Below are positions 33,961-44,549 of a stretch of 64,000 nucleotides of DNA, piece by piece. Below the pieces are notes generated by a model. That model saw nothing but the letters and a program-made list of their open reading frames with translations, had not been told where the DNA came from and did no database searches. The stretch is from Roseiarcus sp963805295. Its GTDB lineage: Bacteria; Pseudomonadota; Alphaproteobacteria; Rhizobiales; Beijerinckiaceae. The translations under genes were made by a program, and so were the position numbers. The DNA is taken from the NCBI GenBank assembly GCA_963805295.1, contig CAWDTW010000041.1, forward strand, positions 124,001-188,000, in the 5' to 3' direction. Within the stretch, counting starts at the first letter, position 1. Every line of letters begins with the position of its first letter.

Positions 33961-35508
33961 TTAATCGGCGCACAACCCGCCGGATGCGCGCTTGATGACA
34001 TGAAAACGATCGCCGGCGCTCGGCGTCAAACCGGCGGACAGGGGCGTCGCGACCTGTTCGAGCGGCTTGCGCTCGGCCGGAACGGCGAAGCGGGCGGCGA
34101 CGAACGAGGCAGCGAACATCAGCGCGGCCGCGAAGACGTAGCCGCCGAAGACGCTATCCCGCGAGCCGCTCTCGATCAGGTTGCCGAACACGTAGGGCGC
34201 CGCGACCCCGCCGAGGCCGGTGCCCAGCGCGTAGAAGACGGCGATGGTCAGCGCGCGGATTTCGAGGGGGAAGGTTTCGCTGACGGTGAGATAGGCCGCG
34301 CTCGCCGCGGGCGAGGCGATGAAGAAGACGATCATCCAGCCGACCGTCTGCGTGACGGCGGTGAGGAGATCGCGCTCGAACAACGCGCCGACGACGACCA
34401 GCAACAGCCCCGAGAGGGCGTAGGTGGCGGTGATCATCAGCCTTCGGCCGCGGGTGTCGAACAGGGGGCCGAGCACGACGGGTCCGAGAAAATTGCCGGC
34501 CGCGAAGGGCAGGATGTACCAGCCGACGTCGCCCGCGCTCACACCGTAAAACTTGGTCAGCACGAGCGCGTAGGTGAAGAAGATGGCGTTGTAGAAGAAG
34601 GCCTGCGCCGTCATCAGCGTCAGGCCGACGAAGGCGCGGAGCCGGAAGCGGTTGAGCAGCGCGTCGAACACTTCGATGAGCGGCGTGTGCGTTCGCGGGC
34701 GCAGCCGGATCGCCGCGCTCTCGGGGACCGGAGGCAGGTGAACGCCGGCGTCGGCGAACCGCTTCTCGATGCCGGCGACGACGGCCTCGCCCTCGGCCTC
34801 GCGGCCATGGATCGCAAGCCACCGCGGACTCTCCGGAATCCACATGCGCATCGCAAAGACGACGACGCCGAGGAGCGCGCCGGTGAGGAAGGCGAGCCGC
34901 CAGCCGAGTTCGAGGTTGACGACGGCGGGGAGCGCGGCGGCGACCAGCGCGCCGAGCGCCGCGCCGACCCAGAAGCTTCCGTTGATCATCAGGTCGAGCC
35001 GGCCGCGATAGCGGGCGGGGATCAGCTCCTGGATCGTCGAATTGATGGCGGCGTATTCGCCGCCGATGCCTGCCCCGGTCAGGAAACGGAACAGGAAGAA
35101 CGTCAGCCCGTCCCACGCTAGGCCGGTGAGCGCGGTCGCGGTCAGGTAGACGGCGATGGTGATGAAGAACAGCTTCTTGCGTCCCAGCCGGTCGGTCAGC
35201 CAGCCGAAAAAGAGCGCGCCGAGGACGGCGCCGGTCAGATAGGCGCTGCCGGCGAAGCCGACCTCGGCGTCCGAGAAACGAAGCGCGGGACTGAGTTTCA
35301 GCGCGCCGGCGACCGATCCTGCGAGCGTCACCTCGAGGCCGTCGAGGATCCATGTGACGCCGAGCGCGACGACGACGAGAACATGGAACCGGCCCCAGGG
35401 AAGGCGCTCGAGCCTGGCGGGAATGAGCGTCGCGACGACGCCTGCGCCCCGGTTCGAGCCTCGCTCGGACTGCGCCGCGGGGCTCCGGGTCGGCGCTAGA
35501 GCCGGCAT
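33961..35508 (-). CDS. MFS transporter (sugar/aromatic-acid porter type)
   Basis: About 515 residues with twelve membrane segments. MFS signatures: GWLTDRLGRKKLFFITIAVY between helices 2 and 3, RFLTGAGIGGEYAAINSTIQ in helix 4, RYRGRLDLMING, and GPLFDTRGRRLMITATYALS in the second half. The central loop (EAVVAGIEKRFADAGVHLPP) is long, as in metabolite:H+ symporters. Substrate not determinable. Upstream neighbour is a peroxiredoxin gene ten bases away; downstream is aroE 16 bases away, so the three genes may form one leftward transcription unit. Confidence 0.87.
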   Translation of the reverse strand: MPALAPTRSPAAQSERGSNRGAGVVATLIPARLERLPWGRFHVLVVVALGVTWILDGLEVTLAGSVAGALKLSPALRFSDAEVGFAGSAYLTGAVLGALFFGWLTDRLGRKKLFFITIAVYLTATALTGLAWDGLTFFLFRFLTGAGIGGEYAAINSTIQELIPARYRGRLDLMINGSFWVGAALGALVAAALPAVVNLELGWRLAFLTGALLGVVVFAMRMWIPESPRWLAIHGREAEGEAVVAGIEKRFADAGVHLPPVPESAAIRLRPRTHTPLIEVFDALLNRFRLRAFVGLTLMTAQAFFYNAIFFTYALVLTKFYGVSAGDVGWYILPFAAGNFLGPVVLGPLFDTRGRRLMITATYALSGLLLVVVGALFERDLLTAVTQTVGWMIVFFIASPAASAAYLTVSETFPLEIRALTIAVFYALGTGLGGVAAPYVFGNLIESGSRDSVFGGYVFAAALMFAASFVAARFAVPAERKPLEQVATPLSAGLTPSAGDRFHVIKRASGGLCAD

Positions 35509-35518
35509 CGCCGGCGCC

Positions 35519-36175
35519 CTAGCGAGGCTGAGCGACCACGCGCATGTAGGGCTTGACGGTCCGCCAGCCTTGCGGAAAGCGCGTTCGGGCGTCCTCGTCC
35601 GAGAGCGATCCCGAAATGATGACGTCCTCGCCCCAGCTCCAGTCGGCGGGCGTGGACACTTTGTGCCTGTCGGTGAGCTGGAGCGAGTCGATGACCCTCA
35701 GGATCTCCGCGAAATTGCGGCCGGTCGACATCGGGTAGGCGAGCATGAGCTTGATCAGCTTGTCGGGACCGATGACGAACACGGTGCGCACCGTCTGGTT
35801 CTCGGCCGGCGTTCGCCCTGCGTAGTTGCCGGGGGCGGAGGCCGGAAGCATGCCATAGGCCTTGGCGATCGAGAGATCCGTATCCGCGATGATCGGAAAA
35901 CTGGGCGCCGCGCCCTGCGTTTCCTCGATGTCGGCGGACCAGCGGACGTGGTCCTCGACGGAATCGATCGACAGCCCGATGACTTTGACGCCGCGCCTGT
36001 CGAATTCGCCCTTCAGCTTCGCCATCGCGCCGAGTTCCGTCGTGCAGACGGGAGTGAAGTCTTTCGGGTGGGAAAACAGGACGACCCAGGAGCGGTCGAT
36101 CCAGTCGTGGAATCGAATGGGTCCTTCCGTCGTCTGCGCGGAAAAATCGGGCGCCATCTGACCGATCTGCAGCAT
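35519..36175 (-). CDS. 1-Cys peroxiredoxin (Prx6 family)
   Basis: 218 residues from the ATG at 36175 with a GGAGGA ribosome-binding site. Thioredoxin-fold AhpC/TSA domain with the peroxidatic cysteine in HPKDFTPVCTTELGA (C44). The long C-terminal domain of the Prx6 group follows (VRTVFVIGPDKLIKLMLAYP, STGRNFAEILRVIDSLQLTD, VSTPADWSWGEDVII). Reduces peroxides in the cytoplasm. No resolving cysteine pair is seen, as expected for the 1-Cys type. Confidence 0.93.
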   Translation of the reverse strand: MLQIGQMAPDFSAQTTEGPIRFHDWIDRSWVVLFSHPKDFTPVCTTELGAMAKLKGEFDRRGVKVIGLSIDSVEDHVRWSADIEETQGAAPSFPIIADTDLSIAKAYGMLPASAPGNYAGRTPAENQTVRTVFVIGPDKLIKLMLAYPMSTGRNFAEILRVIDSLQLTDRHKVSTPADWSWGEDVIISGSLSDEDARTRFPQGWRTVKPYMRVVAQPR

Positions 36176-36616
36176 GTCGTTCCTCCTTCTCGGCTGTCGG
36201 GACATGATCGATCATCAACGCGGTGGAATTGCGGTCGATTTCCACCTCGCCCGTGTAGAGCATTCGCTCGAAGACGCCGCGTCGTGCGATCGCATCGCCG
36301 CCATGACGGGGCGCAGGCATGGTTTGATTCGGCCGCGCCGCAGGCGATAGTGTTGAACCGACTCCGTCGCGCCTGCGAGCGGCGCGTTCGTCGTCGAGCG
36401 CGACGCCCGCGCTCGCCGCCGCCCGATGAGGAGGGCGTCATGAGACCGGCAGGGTTCAGCGCGGCCCTCTCGACAACGCGATTCCCGTTCGCGCGCGCGC
36501 TTCATCTCGCGCTTCCGCCGGTCTCGCGCCGCCTTTCGCCCGGCGATCGCGCGGAGACGGCGAGTTCGGGCGGCCTCGCGACGCCGGTGAGCCGGCGGCC
36601 GGCGCTCGACTGACCC
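36176..36616. other. Intergenic region between peroxiredoxin and GH3 genes
   Basis: About 440 bp holding the divergent promoters. A possible 57-residue frame at 36439-36612 (MRPAGFSAALSTTRFPFARA..., behind GAGGAGG) is the only candidate gene. It lacks any recognised family and may be chance. Confidence 0.4.
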
Positions 36617-38819
36617 ATGGCTCATCTGCGCCGCGTCGTGGCGATCGTCGCTTCGTTGACAGCGACCGGCGCGGCCGCGGACGAACCGTGCGGCGATCGA
36701 TCGGCGAGGTCGGCCGAACGGGCTGAGGTTACGCTCGGGCGGATGACCCAGGGCGAGAAACTGTCGCTCGTGCACGGCGTTCTCGCCGCGCCGTGGGGCG
36801 GGAAGCCGAAGCCCGAAGGCGCGATCGGCTCGGCGGGCTATGTTGCGGGAATTCCGCGGCTCGGCGTTCCGGCGCTGCAGGAGACGGACGCCGAACTCGG
36901 CGTCGCCAATCCGGGAAACATCCGGCGCGGCGACACGGCGACGGCGATGCCGTCCGATCTCGCCCTCGCCTCGACCTGGGACCTGGCGCTCGCCGGACGC
37001 CAAGGCGCCGCGGTCGCCGCGGAGGCGCGGGCCAAGGGCTTCAACGTCCTGCTCGGCGGCGCCGCCAATCTCGTCCGCGACCCGCGCGGCGGCCGCGATT
37101 TCGAATATTTTTCCGAGGACCCCCTGCTCACGGGCGAGATGGCGGGGGCCGCGATCAAGGGCGCGCAGAGCCGCCATGTCATCTCGACCATCAAGCATTT
37201 CGCCCTCAACGATCAGGAGACCGACAGGGTCGTGCTCGACGTGCGGATCGACCCTGCCGCGGCGCGCGAGTTGGACCTCCTGGCGTTCGAGATCGGGATC
37301 GAACGGGGCCGTCCGGGCAGCGTGATGTGCGCCTACAATCAGCTCAACGGCGTCTATTCCTGCGAGAACGACTGGCTCCTGAACCAGGTCCTGAAAGGCG
37401 ACTGGCGCTATCCGGGCTTCGTGATGTCCGATTGGGGCGCGGTCCATTCGACCGTCCGGTCCGCTCTGGCCGGCCTCGACCAGGAATTGGGCGAACAGCT
37501 CGACACGCGGAACTTTTTCGACGATCTCGGGCGCGGCCGTGGCGAAGGGCGAAGTCCCTGAGGCGCGTCTCGACGACATGGCGCGACGGATTCTGACGTC
37601 GATCTTCGCCTGCGGGCTTGCCGACGACGGCGTCGCCTCCGATCCCGCCGACCTCGCCGCGAGCGACGCAACCGCGCTCGCCATCGAGCAGGAAGGCGCG
37701 GTCCTGTTGCGCAACGACGGCCTGCTGCCGCTCCCGGCGGACGCGGGCCGCCTCCTCGTGGTCGGCGCGCATGCCGATCGGGGCGTGCCGGCCGGCGGCG
37801 GCTCGTCGCAGGTGATCCCGCGCGGCGGGATCGCGCTCAAGGAGCCCGAGGGGAAAAATCGGGCGATGATCTTCGCTCCGTCTTCGCCGCTCGACGCGCT
37901 CCGCCGGCAGTTCCGCCGCGCGCGCGTCGACTACGACGACGGCAGCAATCCCGCACGCGCGGCGAAGGCCGCAGCCGGCGCCGATGCGGTCGTCCTGTTC
38001 GCCGACCAGTATTCGACGGAGACCGCCGACGCGCCGAATCTGAGCCTGCCCGGCGGGCAGGACAGGCTCATCGAGAACGTCGTCCGCGCCAATCCCCGTA
38101 CGGTGGTCGTGCTCGAGACGGGCGGGCCAGTCCTCATGCCCTGGCTCGATCTGACCGCCGCCGTCATCGAAGCCTGGTATCCCGGCCAGAAGGGCGGCGA
38201 AGCGATCGCCGACATTCTTTCCGGCGCGGTCGATCCGTCGGGACGGCTGCCTCTAACGTTCCCGGCGAGCGAAGCGCAATTGCCGCACCGGAAAATCCAG
38301 GGCGATCCGAACGGCGCGCCGATCGGGCCGCTGGGGCGGGGCGGCCGCTACGGCAGGATTTTCGACGCCGATTACAGCGAAGGCGCGGCGGTCGGCTACA
38401 AATGGTTCGCAGAGCGTGGCGAGCGGCCGCTGTTTCCCTTCGGGTACGGACTGTCCTACACGACGTTCGATCTCAGCGCCCTCACGGTGAGCGTCGAGGG
38501 CGCGAAAGTGGCGGCGAGCGTGACCGTCAGGAATTCGGGCCGCAGGGCGGGGGCGGCGATTCCTCAATTCTATCTGTCGGGACCAGAAGGCGCCAAAATC
38601 CCGCTGCGGCTGGCCGGCTGGACCCGAATGGATCTCGCGCCCGGCGAAGAGCGTCGGGCGACAATCTCCGTGGATCCGCGTCTGCTCGCGACCTTCGACG
38701 AGTCGACGCGCCGCTGGCGGATCGCAGCGGGCGCCTACCGGATGACTGCGGGCTTCAATGCGCAAGAGCGCGATCTGACGGCGAGCTTTTCGCTCGATGC
38801 GGCGGAGTTGGCGCCGTGA
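36617..38819 (+). pseudogene. Secreted GH3 beta-glucosidase, frameshifted
   Basis: Signal peptide MAHLRRVVAIVASLTATGAA, then the GH3 N-terminal barrel: EARAKGFNVLLGGAANLVRD, DPRGGRDFEYFSEDPLLTGE, KHFALNDQETDR, and GFVMSDWGAVHST with the nucleophile Asp. Near 37525 the frame shifts; it continues AVAKGEVPEARLDDMARRIL through the second alpha/beta domain (EGAVLLRNDGLLPLPADAGR) and a C-terminal Fn3-like domain (FPFGYGLSYTTFDLSAL) to 38819. Would cleave beta-glucosides in the periplasm. Both halves are well conserved, with one indel between them. Confidence 0.87.
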
Positions 38820-38823
38820 GCGC

Positions 38824-39434
38824 CTACCACGCGGCGAAAGCGCGCGTGACGCACCTCAAGAAAGCCGCGCGCCGGTGCGCGGTCGAGAAGTTCATGTCAT
38901 AGAGGGCGAGATACTCGAAACGGCCGTTCGGGTCGATGAGCGCGCCGATGTTGTCGCGCACGAAGCGGCGCGGCGGGTCGTGCTTTTTCGCCACGTCGGA
39001 GCGGCTTTCGCCATACGCGCACACCGCCGCCATCCGCTTGAGGTTTTGGAGATTGGGGTGAAACAGGCCGTTTTCGTCGATGACGGTGGCGACGCCCGGC
39101 AGGAACACGCGCTGGAAATAGCCCTGCATGATCGCAGGCAGGCCGTCGAACCACACCGGAAACACCAGCACGAGCGCTTCGGCGGCGCGCAGACGCTCGA
39201 CATAGGTCTCGACCTCGCTGCGTGTTCAGTTTCGTATCGACATAGCTCCGCATCTGCTTGGGCGACAGGACGGGATCGAACTTCTCGGCATAGAGATCGA
39301 GATCGTCGACCTCGTGTCCGCCCGCGCGCAGCGTCTCGACGACCCGCGCATGCGCCGCGGACGAGGAAACTCGTTTCGAGCGGGTGGGCGTAGACGACGA
39401 GAACGCGCAAGGCGTCAGGCTCCGGCCGGCGCAT
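38824..39434 (-). pseudogene. Flavodoxin-fold NAD(P)H oxidoreductase, two frameshifts
   Basis: Three conserved pieces lie in three frames: LRVLVVYAHPLETSF (start), AHARVVETLRAGGHEVDDLD with YAEKFDPVLS (after a shift near 39358), and LVFPVWFDGLPAIMQGYFQR ... GVATVIDENGLFHPNLQNLK (after a shift near 39225), ending at 38824. Matches the MdaB/KefF-type NAD(P)H:quinone oxidoreductases that bind FMN/FAD. The start overlaps the end of the upstream MFS gene. Two indels in one short gene. Confidence 0.8.
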
Positions 39435-41059
39435 CGCGTCGCCTGCCGCGCAGCGGCTGGCGCTCGGCGGCGACGAGAAACTCGATGTGCGGCGGCTTGA
39501 TCAGCATCTGCCTGATTTCGTCCTCGAGCATGCGGTCTTCGTTGGTGACGCGCTCGCGCAAATGCATGAGCTCGAGCCACGAATTCGATCAAGTACCCTT
39601 CCTCGAACCGTCCGAACTCGGCCATGTCCTCGAAGATGCCCCAGGCGAAGGCGCCGTCGCGCTTGCGCTCTTCGCCGAGCTCGTCGATCGCGCGCAGGAA
39701 GCGCGCGCGATCGTTCGGATCGATCCAGTATTCGATCTTGACGAGAACGGGGCCGCGATCGCCCGCGACGTCCTCGGCGGCCTGCGGCGGCTTCCAATGC
39801 AGCGACGGCGAAAGGTCGAGCGCCTCGCCGTCCTGCAGTTTCCACGGCCAGGAGAGCGGGATGGCGAGGAGCACGCCGGCGGCCGCCAGCAGCAGCGCTT
39901 CCCCCAGTCCGACCCTGCCCGCAATCTGTCCCCACGCTGCGCTGCCGACGGTCATCGCGCCGAAAATCACGGTCAGGAAGACCGCCAGTCCCCGGCCGCG
40001 AACCCAATCCGGCAACACGTTCTGAGCGGAGACGTAGAGGCTGGTCAGGACCACGACCCAGGCGGCGCCGGCGCAAAAGCACGCGGCGAGCACGATGACG
40101 AATTCATGGGTCCACCCGAACAGGCCGAGCGCGGCGGCGGTGCCGACCGTTCCCAAGACGACCATCCAGTCGAGGTTGATCCGCCCACGCAGGTATCGCT
40201 GCGCGAACGAGCCGAAAATCGCCCCGGCGCTGATCATGCTCAGCAGCATGCCGTAATGTTCGGCGCCCTGGCCGGTCCGTCGCGCAATGAGAGGCATGAG
40301 CCCCCAGTAGGCCGCTACGAACGGATAGATCGCCACGGTGCGGACCATCGTCGCCCGGAGTCGACGGTTGTTGGCGGCGTGCCGAAGACCGGTGCGCACC
40401 GCGCCGCTCAGGCGCTCCGCCGGCAGCGACGCCGTCTCTTTGGTGGAGGCCCGCCACCACATGAGGGCCGCGATCACCCCGAGATTGGCGGCGACGAAGG
40501 CCCAGAATGGCGTCGACATGCCGAAATTGACGATCACGAAGCCGCCGAGCGCAGGCCCGACCGTGCGGCTCAGGTTGTAGGCGACGCCATTGGCCGCGAT
40601 TGCGCCCGGCAGGTCGGATTTCGGCACGAGGACCGGCAGGATCGACAGCCACGCCGGCAAGTTGAGCGACCAGGCGGCGCTGAGAAGGAACGTCGTCAGA
40701 AGCAGCAGGACCGGCGAGGCGAGGTCGAACGACACGAGCCCGGCGAAGATCGCGATCAGCGCCGCGATCGCGCAGGACACGGCGATGATGAGCCGCCGGG
40801 GGTCGACGATATCCGCGAGGGCCCCGGCGGGAAGGGTGAGCAGGAACATCGGCAGGTTCGTCGCCGCATGCACCAGCGAAACGTCGAACGGTTCGAGGTC
40901 GAGCGTGGTCATCAGCCAGCCCGACGCGGTGTCGTACATCGCGATCCCGATGAGCGCGATCGTGCTCGCGACCCAGACGACCGCGAAGGCCGGTTGGGCG
41001 AAAACGCCGAGCCACGATGCTTGATCCATCGAGGGCGTTTGAGCGGCGGGCGGCGCCAT
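39415..41059 (-). pseudogene. MFS transporter with C-terminal fused domain, late frameshift
   Basis: Twelve-helix EntS/DUF894-type MFS protein (MFS_3): MYDTASGWLMTTLDLEPFDV, LPAGALADIVDPRRLIIAVS, NLPAWLSILPVLVPKSDLPG, DWVRGRGLAVFLTVIFGAMT. Beyond the membrane part (after about residue 405) is a cytoplasmic segment, GPVLVKIEYWIDPNDRARFL ... ERKRDGAFAWGIFEDMAEFG, resembling dimeric alpha/beta-barrel (antibiotic-monooxygenase-like) domains. The frame breaks near 39575; the true end (LMHLRERVTNEDRMLEDEIR ... PAGA) stops at 39415. Paralogue of the gene at 42885. Substrate unknown. Confidence 0.84.
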
Positions 41060-41097
41060 TCGATTTGTCCTTCGCGTCTTCGCTGCGGGGCTCGCCT

Positions 41098-41135
41098 AAA
41101 GCATGATGCGATTTCGTCGAATCGCATCATGCTTT
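41098..41135. repeat. REP-like perfect palindrome
   Basis: AAAGCATGATGCGATT, a six-base loop, and AATCGCATCATGCTTT form a 16-bp perfect stem. A second, weaker dyad (GCGGGAT ... ATCCCGC) follows at about 41152-41192. It lies between the MFS gene and the UspA gene. Such AAAGCATGATGCGA repeats recur in Hyphomicrobiales intergenic regions. Confidence 0.7.
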
Positions 41136-41195
41136 AGAGTCCTTGAAAACGCGGGATTATTGCGAAAAACCGGCATCCATTTTTCGCATCCCGCT

Positions 41196-42024
41196 TTAGT
41201 GAGAGGCGAGCACGCAGCGTTCGCCCCGAAGCAGCAGGTCTCGGCTCACCCCGCCGAACGCCCATTCCCTCAAGCGGCTGTGACCGAAGGCGCCCGCGAC
41301 GATCAGGTCGGCTTTCAGGTCCCGCGCCACGGCCGACAGTTGCTCGGCTTCGGTCCCGTGCGCGACTTCCGCCGAGCAGGTCGCCGCGACGCCGTGCCGG
41401 GCGAGCCAATCCCCGACGTCGGCGAGGCGCCGCCCCGCTTCGTCTACGGCCTTGGCTTCGACGATCTCCACGACGCTGACGCGCCGCATCTCCTGCAGGA
41501 TCGGCAGGGAGTCGGCGACGGCGCGGCGCGCCTCCCGCGCATCCTTGAAGCAGACGAGGGCCTGGTCGAACTCGAGGCCGGTCGCGCCGGCATGCGTCAC
41601 GAGGATAGGCCGCCCGAGGCGCATCAAGAGATCGCCGACGTGCGCCTGGCCGGAGGGAAAAAAGAACCGATCGTGACGGTCGGCCGGCGCGACGACGAGA
41701 TCTGCGGCGCGCGCCTCGTTGGCGACATGCTCATAGGCCGGTCCCAGAGTGATTTTCTTTCGCCAGCCGAGAAGTCTCGACCTTCGACAATGCGGCGCGA
41801 AATTCATTCTCGGCGGCCGAGGCGCGCTCCTTGAACTTGCGCAGGTCATGCTCGTGCGGCTCGCAAGGGCCTGCGCCCCTGATGGTGGCGTGGGTCGAGG
41901 CCTGCCTCGCCGCGACCCCGATGACGGCGGAGCCGAAACGACCGGCCACGTCGCCGACCACGGCGAGCAGGTCGGCGTTCGAGCGATCAACTCGCAGGCA
42001 GGCAAGCAGAGTGGAGAACGCCAA
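41196..42024 (-). pseudogene. Universal stress protein (UspA-like, tandem), frameshifted
   Basis: Starts at the TTG at 42024 (GGAGGA five bases upstream): LAFSTLLACLRVDRSNADLL, AGRFGSAVIGVAARQ. The frame breaks near 41760 and continues ITLGPAYEHVANEARAADLV, GDLLMRLGRPILVTHAGATG, and the closing nucleotide-binding-type motif DLIVAGAFGHSRLREWAFGG to 41196. Length and two half-domains suggest a tandem USP of about 275 residues. Cytoplasmic stress protein of unspecified mechanism. Confidence 0.82.
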
Positions 42025-42064
42025 GCATTCCTCCGTTACGCTCCAGAAATGCGCCGCCGGCCCG

Positions 42065-42652
42065 CTATCGGGGTTCAGCCTTCCCTTGCAAAGCCCGAAA
42101 TGCGGCAAGGATTTGGTCGCGTCGCCTCTCATCCCGGATGTAGATGTCCGTCGCGGCGCTGACCGACTTCTGTCCGTCCCAGACGGCCTCGATGCACGGC
42201 GGGCCGACGCACTTGAACAGGACGCCTTGCGCCCTGGCGCCGGTGTCGGCGACGTCGTCGGTCGTTTCGAGCGAAATCGCGACGTCGTCGATTGCAAATT
42301 TCGCCTCATGCGTGCCGCGCGAGACGAGCGCGCCGTTGCGATCGTCTTCGAATTCCTCGTCGATCGATACGATCGCGCCCCCTTCGCTGCGGGAAAACTC
42401 GATCGTCTTGACGAGCCAGCGCCTCTCGGTGTCGGCGCCCGGCGTGCGGTACTTGGGATTCGCCGCGGTCGCGGCGGGAACAGCGTCCGAGAGGAACGCC
42501 TCGGCGTTCGCTTTCGACGCAAACGACTGGACTGCGGTTTCGGCCATCTGGACCTCCGAAGGCGCTGCGAGCGAAGATGCGCCTGATGCGACACCGGCGA
42601 TGCTCAGAAACGAGACCGCCCGCGCCGCGAACCCCATCCTCACTGTCCGCAT
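42065..42652 (-). CDS. Secreted protein of unknown function
   Basis: 195 residues. N-terminal signal peptide (AARAVSFLSIAGVASGASSL, cleavage near SLA-AP). The mature part has TERRWLVKTIEFSRSEGGAI, VSIDEEFEDDRNGALVSRGT, VLFKCVGPPCIEAVW with two close cysteines, and RDQILAAFRALQGK. Looks like a small periplasmic beta-rich domain. No family recognised; neighbours (UspA, MFS) give no clear clue. Confidence 0.72.
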   Translation of the reverse strand: MRTVRMGFAARAVSFLSIAGVASGASSLAAPSEVQMAETAVQSFASKANAEAFLSDAVPAATAANPKYRTPGADTERRWLVKTIEFSRSEGGAIVSIDEEFEDDRNGALVSRGTHEAKFAIDDVAISLETTDDVADTGARAQGVLFKCVGPPCIEAVWDGQKSVSAATDIYIRDERRRDQILAAFRALQGKAEPR

Positions 42653-42884
42653 TGCTTACGCGCTCCCCCCGAACCCGATGGAACTCCGCGGCCGCGCGGG
42701 CCTCGAAGCCCGCAACGCAAGCCGCGCTTAAAAATATAGCGACGCGGCGCAGTTCTCGCCACCCGCGCTCGGCGCTTCCGGCCACGCACTGGGTAGCGCC
42801 TTGAAACTTATCGGACCGCCCGCCATTTAGCAGCAGACCTGACGCGCCCTTGGCGTTTTTCGATCCCCGTGGGCGGAGTGCCCT

Positions 42885-44549
42885 TTGTCCAGCGAATCCA
42901 GCGTCGGATCGAACCCGTCCATGGGCGCAGAACCGCGCTGGGGCGTGTTCGGCTATCAGGCGTTCACCGTCATCCTGATCGCGAGCTCCGTCTCGAACCT
43001 CGGCGTCGCGATGTTCGACACCTCGAATAGCTGGCTGATGACCAGCCTCAATCCCGATCCGATGATGGTGTCGGCGGTCCAGGTGGCGACAACTCTGCCC
43101 ATGTTCCTGCTCACCCTGCCTGCCGGCGCGCTGGCCGACATCGTGGACGCGAGGCGCCTTTTGATCGGGGTTCAGCTCGCGCTCTCGGCGATCGGGATCG
43201 CATTCGCGACCGTCGTCTCGTTGGGTTTGGCGACGCCGACCGCGCTTCTCACGACAAGCTTCGCTCTGGGCGCCACCGGGGTGCTCGCCGCTCCGGCATG
43301 GCTGCTGATCACCCCGATGCTGGTCCCCAAGGACGACCTCGACAGCGCCATCGCCGTCAACAACACGAGCTACTACGTCAGCCGCGCGATCGGTCCGGCG
43401 CTCGGAGGATTCACGATCGCGGCTTTCAGCATCGATTTCCCATTCTGGTGCTATTGCGCCGGCAATCTCGCGCTCGCCGCCGCGGTCCTGTGGTGGCGCG
43501 CTCCGCGCCGGTGCCGGGAGACGCTGCCGGCCGAGCGCCTGACGAGCGCCGTGCAGACGGGGCTGCGCTACGTCCGCCACAACCGCGACATGGACGCGAC
43601 GCTGATCCGGGCCGTCGCCTTCTTCCCGTTCGCGAGCGCGTATTGGGCGCTCCTGCCCCTGGTCGCGCGCACCCAAATGCATAACGGGCCCGCGATCTAC
43701 GGCCTTCTGCTCGGCATGATCGGGCTGGGATCGATCATCGGATCGTTCGGGCTCAACTGGCTGAAGGCGCGTCTCGGCCCCGATCGGCTGGCGGCGTCGG
43801 CGACCGTCGGCACGGTCGCCGCGCTCGCGATGTATGGGGCGGCGAAGACGCCGGGCCTTGCTTTCGCCGCGAGCCTCGTCGCCGGCGCGTCCTGGATCAT
43901 CATGATGACGACGCTGTTCGTCTCCGCGCAGGTGGCGCTTCCCGAGTGGGTGCGCGGACGCGGACTGGCGATCTTCCTGACGGTCTATTTCGGCGCGATG
44001 ACGTTCGGCAGCGCGATCTGGGGCAAGTTCGCGAGCGCCGAAGGATGCTCGATGACGTTTTACGCCGCGGCCGCAGGAGCGTTCCTCGCCATGATCGCGA
44101 CTTGGGGGTGGAAGCTGCAGACCGCGGCGGCGCTCGACCTTTCGCCCTCGATGCACTGGCGCACCCCGGTCTTCGTCCAGCGGGTCGACGACGACCAGGG
44201 ACCGATCCTGGTCACCGTCGAATACCGGATCGATCCGAAGGACAGGGCGCCGTTCCTCGCCCTGATGCGGGAAATCGGCCTTGAGCGCAAACGCGATGGG
44301 GCCTACGCCTGGAACGTCTTCGAAGACGCGGCCGACGTCGGCCGGGTGGTCGAAACCTTCCTCGTCCAGTCGCTGCTCGAGCTGAAGCTCCTGCGCGCGC
44401 GGGTGACGAAAGCCGACCGGCTGATCGAGGAACAGGCACAAAAGTACCTCAAGGAGCCGCGGAAGGTGACCTTCCTCGTCGCGCCGAAACGCAGCCGCCA
44501 ACAGCGGCGCAAGCCCGCCCCGCTGGCCGCCGCGCCGGCGGCGGAGTGA
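42885..44549 (+). CDS. MFS transporter with C-terminal fused domain (paralogue of 39415 gene)
   Basis: 554 residues from a TTG at 42885 (GGAG upstream); an ATG at 42921 is possible. MFS_3 membrane part: MFDTSNSWLMTSLNPDPMMV, LPAGALADIVDARRLLIGVQ, AAPAWLLITPMLVPKDDLDS, EWVRGRGLAIFLTVYFGAMT. C-terminal cytoplasmic segment: GPILVTVEYRIDPKDRAPFL, ERKRDGAYAWNVFEDAADVG, then a basic tail. The layout and many residues match the leftward paralogue, indicating an old duplication that now flanks the UspA gene in inverted orientation. Exporter of unknown substrate. Confidence 0.88.
   Translation: MSSESSVGSNPSMGAEPRWGVFGYQAFTVILIASSVSNLGVAMFDTSNSWLMTSLNPDPMMVSAVQVATTLPMFLLTLPAGALADIVDARRLLIGVQLALSAIGIAFATVVSLGLATPTALLTTSFALGATGVLAAPAWLLITPMLVPKDDLDSAIAVNNTSYYVSRAIGPALGGFTIAAFSIDFPFWCYCAGNLALAAAVLWWRAPRRCRETLPAERLTSAVQTGLRYVRHNRDMDATLIRAVAFFPFASAYWALLPLVARTQMHNGPAIYGLLLGMIGLGSIIGSFGLNWLKARLGPDRLAASATVGTVAALAMYGAAKTPGLAFAASLVAGASWIIMMTTLFVSAQVALPEWVRGRGLAIFLTVYFGAMTFGSAIWGKFASAEGCSMTFYAAAAGAFLAMIATWGWKLQTAAALDLSPSMHWRTPVFVQRVDDDQGPILVTVEYRIDPKDRAPFLALMREIGLERKRDGAYAWNVFEDAADVGRVVETFLVQSLLELKLLRARVTKADRLIEEQAQKYLKEPRKVTFLVAPKRSRQQRRKPAPLAAAPAAE

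Noticed and set aside
36439..36612. 57-residue frame before the GH3 gene
   Set aside because: Has a good GAGGAGG site but no family, signal or conserved feature; mentioned only inside the intergenic entry.
42306..44501. 731-residue open frame on the minus strand
   Set aside because: Antisense to the intact MFS gene; shadow composition.
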